Below are positions 1 through 6,129 of a DNA stretch of 8,413 nucleotides, piece after piece (within the stretch, counting starts at the first letter, position 1; each line of letters begins with the position of its first letter). The stretch comes from Anaerolineaceae bacterium (GTDB taxonomy: Bacteria; Chloroflexota; Anaerolineae; Anaerolineales; Anaerolineaceae), in contig PMIV01000234.1 in assembly GCA_003158355.1 (NCBI GenBank), positions 4,167 through 12,579 on the forward strand, read 5' to 3'. The position numbers and the translations under genes were made by a program. The notes under the pieces are model-generated. The model was not told the origin of the DNA, made no database searches, and saw only the letters and a list, made by a program, of their open reading frames with translations.

Positions 1-2451
1 AATATCAAAAATAAAGAGTCCTTCAAACGAGTCAGGGAAATTCTTTCTAAGAATAATTCCGTTTTAGGAAAAACGACTTTGATGGTCTTTACTACCCTTG
101 GCTTGCTCGCATTAGCCTCCCCGGCGGCGCTGCCTGGCGGTATCGCTACGCTGGGGATCGGTGCGGTGGGAATCTTTTTGGATCATGTGAGCGAAGATAA
201 ACTCTCTGAAGAAGAGATCGAACGGGGTGTTCAAAAGATTATCAAAGACAATGGGTTACTCGAAAAAGAAGATTTCCTGAATTACATGGCACCTATCTAC
301 ACGAAATTGCTTCAGATAAATGAAGAGATAGAATCGTTGATTACCAAGGAAGATCTTCTCAAGGTACTAGCTCCTATTTATAAGATCATTTCTCTCCAAG
401 AACCAGAAGACAGATTGAAAGCTGCTCAAGCTAAGTTAGCAAAATTACCCATCGACAAAATTCCAGAAATATCTGTGCTGCCGAGAGGATCACACTTCCC
501 GCAGATGCGTCCCAATCCCCGCTTTGTGGGCCACGAGGATGATCTCAAGCAACTGGCTGTCTGGCTCAAGGGGAATAGCCCGGTAGCCATCGGTCAGGTG
601 GCCGCTTTCACCGGTATGGGCGGGATCGGCAAGACCCAGTTGGCTGCCGAGTTTGTGCACCGCTACGGGCAATACTTTGCCGGAGGAGTCTTCTGGTTGG
701 ATTTTTCCCAGGCAGAATTGGTCCCTTCCGAAGTGGCAGCCTGTGGAGATATAAATGATGCCCGGCCACTGGAAATTCGGGTCAAAAGCGTGCTGGCGGA
801 ATGGCAAAGTGAACTGCCCCGGCTGCTGATCTTTGACAACTGTGAGGATCTGTCTCTTTTACAACGATGGTTACCGCCTACCGGCGGCAGCCGGGTGATC
901 ATCACCAGCCGGCAGAAGGATATCGGTCTGGATCTGGGCATCAAACCCCTGGCGCTGGAAACGCTGCCGCGGCCCCAAAGTGTGGCCTTGCTGCGCAGCT
1001 TTCTGAAAAAACCTGAGCAAGATGACCCGGAGCTGGATGCGGTGGCACAGGAATTAGGCGACCTGCCCCTGGCACTGCATATGGCAGGGAATTATCTGAG
1101 AAGTTATAGTTCTGCCATCACTCCAGCGAAATACCTGGACGAACTGCGCATGGCTAAATCATTGCAACACCCTTCTTTGCATCAGGGCGAATTTTCACCT
1201 ACGGGCCACGATCTGGATGTAGGACGAACCTTTGAAATTAGCGTAAAGAGGTTGGGGCAAAACGAGGTCGATCCACTGGCCTTACAGCTATTGGTGCGAG
1301 CCGCCTGCTTTGCGCCAGGAGTATTGATACCTCGAGACTTACTAGAAAACTGTCTTGAAAAAGAAATCGACGACAAGCAGTTTGCAGATGGAATTAAGCG
1401 GCTGCTGGGGTTAGGGCTGGTGGAAGAAAGTGAGAGCGGAGAGATTTGGATGCACCGGCTAGTAGCTGGTTATGTTCAAGCTACCCGGTGGGATGGGAAA
1501 GCACTTGAAGCAGTAGAAATGGCTGTGCTAGAAGCGGCAAACATTGTTGATAACAGCGGCTATCCTGCCAGAATGCTGCCGCTGCTTGCTCATTTAAGAG
1601 CCATCACAGATCAAGCACTGCAAAGAAGGGATAAAATCGCGGCTGATCTGGCAAACTCGCTGGGATATTATCTGCAAATGATCGCAGATTACATCAGCGC
1701 GCGACCATACTACGAGCAGGCCTTGGCGATCAACAGGAAGGTATTGGGTGAGGAACACCCGGATACTGCCTCCAGTCTCAACAATCTGGGTGGGTTGCTG
1801 CACTCTAAGGGGGATAATGACAGTGCGCGGCCGTATTACGAGCAGGCCCTGGCGATCCGAAGGAAGATGTTAGGCGAAGAACACCCGGACACGGCCGCAA
1901 GTCTCAACAACCTAGGTTACCTTCTGGAGGACATGGGCGATTCTATCGGCGCGCGGCCTTATTACGAGCAAGCATTGGCGGTCTACAAGAAGGTGCTGGG
2001 CGAAGAACACCCGGAGACAGCCACAAGCCTCAACAACCTGGGTTCCCTGTTGCGAGCTATGGGGGATTTTACCGGCGCGCGGCCGCACTACGAGCAGGCC
2101 CTGGCGATCCGCAGGAAAATGTTGGGCGAAGAACACCCGGACACAGCCGCGAGTCTCAACAACCTGGGTTACCTGCTGCAGGGCATGGGTGATACTGTCG
2201 GTGCGCGGTCGTACTATGAACAAGCCCTGGCGATCAACAGAAAGGTGTTGGGCGAGGAACACCCGGACACGGCCACAAGCCTCAACAACATGGGTTCCCT
2301 GCTGAAAGCCGTGGGCGATTATGCCGGTGCACGGTCGTACTACGAGCAAGCCCTGGCGATTACGACAAAAACTCTAGGGGAAGACCACCCAAATACTCGG
2401 ATCGTGAGAGAAAATCTGGAATCACTGGATAAACCCCAAACAGAGGTTTAG
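1..2451 (+). CDS. STAND NTPase: NB-ARC domain with C-terminal TPR array and hydrophobic N-terminal domain; start possibly outside window
   Basis: Predicted signal-transducing ATPase that would oligomerise when its TPR sensor binds a ligand. Residues are numbered from the TTG at 79. An N-terminal region (1-130) has a Gly/Ala-rich hydrophobic stretch at about 3-35 and then charged helices. The NB-ARC core follows: entry motif PNPRFVG, Walker A GMGGIGKT (179-186), Walker B LLIFDN (249-254), GGSRVIITSR (269-278) and GDLPLAL (327-333). A winged-helix region ends in MHRLV (458-462), the counterpart of the MHD motif. Six 42-residue TPRs of kinesin-light-chain type fill the C terminus. The frame has no stop from position 1, so the protein may begin upstream. 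Alternatively it starts at TTG 79 or ATG 82, behind a weak AGGAA at 66-70. The ligand and the effector action are unknown; roles in defence or regulation are inference from the family. ATPase/TPR architecture is certain, the start is not. Confidence 0.9.
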   Translation, partial: NIKNKESFKRVREILSKNNSVLGKTTLMVFTTLGLLALASPAALPGGIATLGIGAVGIFLDHVSEDKLSEEEIERGVQKIIKDNGLLEKEDFLNYMAPIYTKLLQINEEIESLITKEDLLKVLAPIYKIISLQEPEDRLKAAQAKLAKLPIDKIPEISVLPRGSHFPQMRPNPRFVGHEDDLKQLAVWLKGNSPVAIGQVAAFTGMGGIGKTQLAAEFVHRYGQYFAGGVFWLDFSQAELVPSEVAACGDINDARPLEIRVKSVLAEWQSELPRLLIFDNCEDLSLLQRWLPPTGGSRVIITSRQKDIGLDLGIKPLALETLPRPQSVALLRSFLKKPEQDDPELDAVAQELGDLPLALHMAGNYLRSYSSAITPAKYLDELRMAKSLQHPSLHQGEFSPTGHDLDVGRTFEISVKRLGQNEVDPLALQLLVRAACFAPGVLIPRDLLENCLEKEIDDKQFADGIKRLLGLGLVEESESGEIWMHRLVAGYVQATRWDGKALEAVEMAVLEAANIVDNSGYPARMLPLLAHLRAITDQALQRRDKIAADLANSLGYYLQMIADYISARPYYEQALAINRKVLGEEHPDTASSLNNLGGLLHSKGDNDSARPYYEQALAIRRKMLGEEHPDTAASLNNLGYLLEDMGDSIGARPYYEQALAVYKKVLGEEHPETATSLNNLGSLLRAMGDFTGARPHYEQALAIRRKMLGEEHPDTAASLNNLGYLLQGMGDTVGARSYYEQALAINRKVLGEEHPDTATSLNNMGSLLKAVGDYAGARSYYEQALAITTKTLGEDHPNTRIVRENLESLDKPQTEV
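1699..2424 (+). repeat. In-frame tandem TPR-coding repeat, 126-bp period, about six units
   Basis: Units begin at 1699, 1825, 1951, 2077, 2203 and 2329 and hold an exact 126-bp (42-codon) spacing without indels; the last unit is incomplete. Each encodes ARxxYEQALA, then LGE(E/D)HPxT, then SLNN(L/M)G. This is the helix pair of kinesin-light-chain-type TPRs. By hand count, unit 2 (1825) and unit 4 (2077) differ at about 15 of 126 bases, whereas neighbouring units differ at about 25-28. This points to a two-unit duplication during array growth. Such arrays expand and contract easily, which would change the sensor surface. Confidence 0.93.
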
Positions 2452-2523
2452 ATTGAAACGCACATAAATTATTAAGGATAAATATTAACTTGTGACGAAG
2501 CGGCATTTTTTTTGGAAATAATC

Positions 2524-2552
2524 TTGTTATTCTCCTAATAGTGTAATACAAT
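2524..2552 (+). promoter_or_regulatory. Putative sigma-70 promoter of the recombinase gene
   Basis: A -35 TTGTTA (2524-2529, 4 of 6 consensus bases) and a -10 TACAAT (2547-2552, 5 of 6) are separated by 17 bp. Transcription would start near 2559, about 70 bases before the recombinase ATG. The surrounding spacer 2452-2630 is AT-rich, holds no gene, and shows no convincing terminator for the upstream NB-ARC/TPR gene, so read-through is possible. Prediction by eye only. Confidence 0.45.
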
Positions 2553-2554
2553 AG

Positions 2555-2573
2555 TTATTATCATACATAATAA
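2555..2573. promoter_or_regulatory. Inverted repeat at the predicted transcription start of the recombinase gene
   Basis: TTATTAT-CATAC-ATAATAA is a perfect 7-bp inverted repeat with a 5-base centre, made only of A and T in the arms. It overlaps the transcription start predicted from the promoter just upstream, where a repressor would block initiation. AT-only repeats arise easily by chance in AT-rich spacers, so this is only an operator candidate. Confidence 0.3.
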
Positions 2574-2619
2574 AATGTGCTGCTTGTAAGGGTCCCCTTT
2601 CGCAGTGCTGCACCTGATT

Positions 2620-2625
2620 GGAGGA
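2620..2625 (+). promoter_or_regulatory. Ribosome binding site that decides the recombinase start
   Basis: GGAGGA lies just before the ATG at 2631 (spacer of 5 bases after GGAGGA, 6 after GGAGG). This favours that ATG over the in-frame GTG at 2577, which has no Shine-Dalgarno sequence. An ATG at 2626 is out of frame. Confidence 0.75.
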
Positions 2626-2630
2626 ATGGC

Positions 2631-3842
2631 ATGAGCGGTTCGCCGACTATAAATGAAGGTATCAGCATCTTCCTGGAGAAATTTGACTTTCACAATTCCA
2701 AGAATACCCAGAGGGCTTATACGCGCGCGGTCAGGCTGTTCCAAACCTTTCTGAGCGAGCCGGGCGGCGTTTCCAGCGCAAACGGGCTCTCGGCCGAGAG
2801 TCCGCTGACCGATCTGCCCAAGACGATACTCTCCGATTTTTTGGGATGGCTGCACCACCGACCTTACCCGGCGGATTACCGCGAGCGGAGTGAAAATATG
2901 GAAGGAATAGAAAGTCCCCTGCCCTCTTATAAACCGTACACGACTGCAACAATAAACCTATACGAAACCTCGGTGCGGCATTTGCTGGAGTTCTGGCGGG
3001 TCCGCGGCTGGTTGTCTTTCAGTGAATCAAGCCAGGATGAAGCCAAAAAGGCCTCGGGGACGAACCATCAGCACAAAAACCGGGAGATCAATCACCGGGC
3101 CAGCGCGGTGCCGGAAGATTTCGGCCTGGTGATGTTCCAGGCTGCAACCCGCCTCGTCACCGAAGTGCAAGCTGATGCGAAAGCCGACCATCAGGCACGC
3201 CTGGAGGCCTTGCGCGCCAGGTGTTTGATCCATGTGCTGATGGCAACCGGTCTGCGCGCCAGCGACGCGGCCAGGCTGACCCGGCAAAACATCGAAAAAG
3301 CGCGCGGTTTGGGCGGGTACATGGAAGTGCAGATGCAAAAGACGAAGGCCCCGGCTTACTGCTATTTGTTCCAACCGGTGTTCGAGAGCATCGACGCCTA
3401 CCTGGCAGAACGGCAGGACAGGTCGCCGTGGCTGTTCATCCAACACGGGCGCAGCGGCAAAAAACGTGAGAAACCCGCGGAATTCTTCGCCAACAATACC
3501 AGCAAAGGCTACGGCGCCCCCATCTCGACCACGACGGTCTGGCGCATCGTGCGCTCAGTGGCGACGGCAGCCGGATATAAAGAATCGGACGGCAGCCTGT
3601 TCATCGCCCCGCACGGTATGCGGCACTGGTATGCGCAGTCTTTGCGCGATGCCGGGGTTCCAATCGATGACATCCAGGCGGCGCTGGGCCATGCCAGTGC
3701 CGAAACGACCAAGACCGTCTATGCGCCTGTGCCCAACCTGGATCGTCTGATCCGGGTGCAGGAGCAGTTGCAGCGGTTAACTTCGCAAAATTCAGATGCA
3801 AAAGATGCAAAAAAACATCCGGATGGGGAAATAAAACACTGA
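2631..3842 (+). CDS. Tyrosine recombinase / phage-type integrase
   Basis: Site-specific DNA recombinase of 403 residues that would cut and rejoin DNA through a 3'-phosphotyrosine intermediate. The N-terminal half (about residues 8-125) matches a SAM-like core-binding domain (NTQRAYTRAVRLFQTFL). All catalytic residues of the C-terminal domain are visible: R209 in ATGLRASDAARL, a beta-hairpin Lys (K237 or K239, in QKTKA), H328 and R331 in HGMRHWYA, H354 in LGHASAETT, and nucleophile Y364. It therefore looks active. Length suits an integrase of a mobile element better than XerC/XerD (about 300 residues). An insert at about 85-110 and a Lys/Asp-rich tail distinguish it further. The start is set by GGAGGA upstream of ATG 2631. 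No excisionase, phage gene, tRNA or att repeats are visible, so its element and target are unknown. It is GC-rich (one 60-base line counted at 65%), unlike the AT-rich spacers on both sides. Confidence 0.93.
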   Translation: MSGSPTINEGISIFLEKFDFHNSKNTQRAYTRAVRLFQTFLSEPGGVSSANGLSAESPLTDLPKTILSDFLGWLHHRPYPADYRERSENMEGIESPLPSYKPYTTATINLYETSVRHLLEFWRVRGWLSFSESSQDEAKKASGTNHQHKNREINHRASAVPEDFGLVMFQAATRLVTEVQADAKADHQARLEALRARCLIHVLMATGLRASDAARLTRQNIEKARGLGGYMEVQMQKTKAPAYCYLFQPVFESIDAYLAERQDRSPWLFIQHGRSGKKREKPAEFFANNTSKGYGAPISTTTVWRIVRSVATAAGYKESDGSLFIAPHGMRHWYAQSLRDAGVPIDDIQAALGHASAETTKTVYAPVPNLDRLIRVQEQLQRLTSQNSDAKDAKKHPDGEIKH

Positions 3843-3864
3843 AAATAAGCGGATGCGTTGGGAG

Positions 3865-3870
3865 TATAAT
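3865..3870 (+). promoter_or_regulatory. Possible -10 element for the diguanylate cyclase gene
   Basis: A perfect TATAAT occurs in the 105-base spacer 3843-3947 between the recombinase and the cyclase gene. No good -35 is seen at 16-18 bp upstream, since the previous gene's stop codon occupies that place. The rest of the spacer is AT-rich and shows no terminator hairpin. Weak prediction. Confidence 0.25.
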
Positions 3871-3947
3871 TATCTTAAGCAAATTTCAGAGTAGATTAAA
3901 AAGAAAATAAAAGTTAATCATAAAGTGTTCCTCAATTAAGCGTATCT

Positions 3948-4826
3948 ATGGAAATTGAAGATTCGTGGGTTCTGAATACTTTGATGGAGAACACGGCTGA
4001 TAGTATTTATATCAAAGACCGTCAATGCCGCTTATGGAGGATCAGCCGAAAAATGGCGCTGGACCTGGGGGCGAACGACCCTTCCGAAATTTATGGGAAG
4101 ACTGACGTCGAACTTTTTGGTGAAGAACTTGGCAATCGGACTCTCATCGAAGACAAAGAAGTAATGGAACAGGGAATTCCTAAAGTAGGACTGATCGAGA
4201 AATATATTAATAAAAAGGGGGATGTGAATTGGACGTCGACAACAAAACTACCCCTCAAAGACGCAAACGGAACGATCATCGGGTTACTCGGCATTACCCG
4301 TGAGATAAATGATATAAAAAGTTCGGAAATGGGATTTCAATGGCTGGCAACCCATGACCTTTTAACCGGTTTGCCCAACCGTTTTCTGCTTTTGGATCAC
4401 ATCGAACAGGCGATTTTCCACGAAGATAGAAGCAAAAACCTATTTGCCCTACTTTTTATCGATTTAAACGGGTTTAAGAAAATTAATGACAATGCGGGGC
4501 ATAAAAAAGGGGATGAATTTTTAAAAACCGTTGCCCTGATATTGACAGAAAAAGTACGCCTTTCGGATACGGTTGCCAGGATCGGCGGAGACGAATTTGT
4601 GGTTCTGCTGGAAGGATTAATCACTCCTGAGAATTCAAAAGCAATCGCGCTAAAATTGGCTGATGCAATAATGATGAATGTAGATCATGAAAACCATTCT
4701 GTGACCGCATCCATTGGCATCAGCCTGTTTCCAACAAATGGAAAAGACGCGGAAACCCTGCTTAAAGAAGCAGACCGGGCCATGTATGAGGCAAAGAGAT
4801 CGAATATCCCGTATAGACTGGCATAA
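3948..4826 (+). CDS. Soluble PAS-GGDEF diguanylate cyclase
   Basis: Makes the second messenger cyclic di-GMP from two GTP. The 292-residue protein has an N-terminal PAS sensor domain (about residues 5-125; IYIKDRQCRLWRISRKMA, then the closing LLGITREINDIK). A GGDEF domain follows (about 130-292): DLLTGLPNR (137-145), the metal-binding Asp in FIDLNGFKKIND (D172), the active-site motif GGDEF (213-217), and the inhibitory-site RxxD (R204 to D207) exactly five residues before it. The enzyme is thus predicted active and subject to product inhibition. There is no signal peptide, membrane segment or EAL domain, so it is cytoplasmic. The PAS ligand cannot be told from sequence. ATG 3948 is chosen because the PAS fold begins right after it, but there is no Shine-Dalgarno sequence, only AAG at 3938-3940. 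Base composition is clearly more AT-rich than the recombinase before it. It is not obviously in an operon with either neighbour. Confidence 0.93.
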   Translation: MEIEDSWVLNTLMENTADSIYIKDRQCRLWRISRKMALDLGANDPSEIYGKTDVELFGEELGNRTLIEDKEVMEQGIPKVGLIEKYINKKGDVNWTSTTKLPLKDANGTIIGLLGITREINDIKSSEMGFQWLATHDLLTGLPNRFLLLDHIEQAIFHEDRSKNLFALLFIDLNGFKKINDNAGHKKGDEFLKTVALILTEKVRLSDTVARIGGDEFVVLLEGLITPENSKAIALKLADAIMMNVDHENHSVTASIGISLFPTNGKDAETLLKEADRAMYEAKRSNIPYRLA

Positions 4827-4886
4827 GTTAATTAACCGGTCTATTTCATGCGCCGGAAAGAATATTTGAACCATCATAACAGTGAG

Positions 4887-4916
4887 TTGAATTTAAACCG
4901 TATAATTAGATATACG
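4887..4916 (+). promoter_or_regulatory. Putative promoter of the ferritin-like/VIT1 gene
   Basis: A -35 TTGAAT (4887-4892) and a -10 TATACG (4911-4916) lie 18 bp apart, placing the start near 4923. A perfect TATAAT at 4901-4906 is also present but is only 8 bp from that -35 and has no other partner. The spacer 4827-4956 shows no convincing terminator for the cyclase gene. Prediction by eye. Confidence 0.35.
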
Positions 4917-4925
4917 TTTTTTAAT

Positions 4926-4941
4926 TAATGAAGACTCATTA
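4926..4941. promoter_or_regulatory. Inverted repeat in the leader of the ferritin-like/VIT1 gene, possible metal-regulator operator
   Basis: TAATGA-AGAC-TCATTA is a 6-bp perfect inverted repeat with a 4-base centre. It sits between the predicted transcription start and the GGAG at 4947. The half-sites equal the inner hexamers of the classical Fur box (TAATGA-TAA-TCATTA), but the centre here is one base longer. Given the iron-linked gene downstream, a Fur-family or similar repressor site is possible, not shown. Confidence 0.35.
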
Positions 4942-4956
4942 GATCTGGAGTGAATG

Positions 4957-6072
4957 ATGGCAAAACAAGACCCAATCATCGCAGCTTTTTTGGATGAAAA
5001 ATCCAGCGCTTATCTATATCAAACGATGTCTGAGGTGGAGAAAGATTCCCGACTGGCAGAAATTTACCGGCGAATCTCAAAAACCGAGGTTGCCCATGCG
5101 GTGAAGTGGGAACAAAAAGCCAGGGAGAATGGATTGACCCTCCCTGACTTTAAACCGGATTGGCGTACCCGCACTTTGGCCTGGTTGGCACGCCATTTTG
5201 GAGCGGGGATGATCTTACCTTCCATGCAAAACATGGAACGCGCTGGAATTGTGGGCTACTCCAAGATGGAAGGAACGAAAAAAGAAGTGGGCGAAGAACA
5301 ATCGCATTCCCTTTTAATCAATCAGATCATCAGTTCGAGCAAGGGCGGCCTATCCGGTTCGGCTCTAGCACAGCTTGAAGGACGCCACCGTTCAGCGGGC
5401 GGGAACTCTTTGCGGGCGGCAGTATTGGGCGCAAATGACGGATTGGTTTCCAACTTGAGCCTGGTAATGGGCGTGGCCGGAGCCACACTGGGTGGAAAAG
5501 CCGTTTTGATCTCTGGTATTGCCGGTTTGCTGGCAGGTTCCATCTCCATGGCTTTAGGTGAATGGCTGTCGGTGCAGTCTTCACGTGAGCTTTACAACAA
5601 TCAGATCGAGACCGAACGGCAAGAAATTGAGCAATCGCCCGCAGAAGAGATCCAGGAGCTGGCTTTGATCTACCAGACCCGCGGCATTAGCCCTGAAGAT
5701 GCCCAATCAATGGCGGACCGGTTACTGGCCAACAAAGATTCCGCCCTGGATACACTGGCGCGTGAAGAGTTGGGCATTGATCCCGATCAACTGGGCGGTT
5801 CCGCCTGGGAAGCGGCCATTACCTCTTTCTTCCTCTTTACTCTGGGAGCCATCTTCCCGCTCTTCCCATTCTTCTTCCTCACCGGCATGACCGCGGTTTA
5901 CGTCAGTATAGCGGTTTCAGCCGTAGGTCTTTTCTTGCTTGGCGCAGTGATCACCCTCTTCACCGGGCGCTCCGTGTTGTTTTCGGGAATGCGCATGGTG
6001 TTTTTTGGGCTGACCGCAGCGGCAATTACCTTTGGCATTGGCCGCCTCATCGGGGTCAGCATCGGCGGATGA
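4957..6072 (+). CDS. Ferritin-like domain fused to VIT1 family iron/manganese transporter (MbfA-like)
   Basis: Predicted inner-membrane exporter for Fe2+ or Mn2+ with a cytoplasmic metal-binding domain. Numbering is from ATG 4957. The N-terminal part (about 1-135) carries the diiron pattern E14, E44xxH47, E94, E114xxH117 expected of rubrerythrin/ferritin-like four-helix bundles. The VIT1 (DUF125/CCC1) part starts at about 150 with the signature GANDGLVSN (158-166), whose Asp lines the transport path in VIT1. It has about five hydrophobic segments and a Glu-rich cytoplasmic helical insert after the second one (SSRELYNNQIETERQEIEQ). The same fusion is known as MbfA in alphaproteobacteria, where it exports iron. 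ATG 4957 is 6 bases after GGAG (4947-4950); ATG 4954 is only 3 bases away and is less likely. A stand-alone transcription unit seems probable, ended by the hairpin at 6092-6128. Metal preference cannot be settled from sequence. Confidence 0.92.
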   Translation: MAKQDPIIAAFLDEKSSAYLYQTMSEVEKDSRLAEIYRRISKTEVAHAVKWEQKARENGLTLPDFKPDWRTRTLAWLARHFGAGMILPSMQNMERAGIVGYSKMEGTKKEVGEEQSHSLLINQIISSSKGGLSGSALAQLEGRHRSAGGNSLRAAVLGANDGLVSNLSLVMGVAGATLGGKAVLISGIAGLLAGSISMALGEWLSVQSSRELYNNQIETERQEIEQSPAEEIQELALIYQTRGISPEDAQSMADRLLANKDSALDTLAREELGIDPDQLGGSAWEAAITSFFLFTLGAIFPLFPFFFLTGMTAVYVSIAVSAVGLFLLGAVITLFTGRSVLFSGMRMVFFGLTAAAITFGIGRLIGVSIGG

Positions 6073-6091
6073 TCTTTCCATTATTGGATAA

Positions 6092-6128
6092 AAAAAGGAC
6101 GGTTCTCCTTGTGAAAACCGTCCTTTTT
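6092..6128. terminator. Bidirectional intrinsic terminator between convergent genes
   Basis: A perfect 13-bp stem (AAAAAGGACGGTT at 6092-6104 with its complement at 6116-6128) encloses an 11-base loop. The right arm ends in five T for the plus strand; the left arm, with an A run from 6090, gives a run of seven U for the minus strand. It lies 19 bases after the stop of the transporter gene and one base from the stop of the opposing glycosyltransferase gene, so it serves both. Confidence 0.9.
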
Positions 6129-6129
6129 A

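Noticed and set aside
1912..2349. Minus-strand ORF of 145 codons with repeated sequence
   Set aside because: It is the antisense image of the TPR array; its repeats mirror the 126-bp period, and the plus strand has clear domain motifs.
1699..2424. Regular repeats that might look like a CRISPR array
   Set aside because: The period is 126 bp, there are no unique spacers, and all units are in frame and encode TPR helices.
2500..2516. T-run after the NB-ARC/TPR gene as a terminator
   Set aside because: The eight T follow GCGGCA, but no stable GC stem precedes them.
2577..2630. Extended start (GTG 2577) for the recombinase
   Set aside because: No ribosome binding site, and the region overlaps leader-like sequence; GGAGGA sits at the right distance from ATG 2631.
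3027..3446. Minus-strand ORF of 139 codons
   Set aside because: It lies wholly within the recombinase gene, whose catalytic motifs fix the real frame; long antisense frames are expected in GC-rich coding DNA.
3843..3947. Riboswitch or small RNA before the cyclase gene
   Set aside because: The spacer is AT-rich and shows no conserved riboswitch core or stable hairpin that I can recognise.
4827..4860. CCGG...CCGG pair after the cyclase gene as a terminator
   Set aside because: Only a 4-bp stem with a 13-base loop and no U-run follows.
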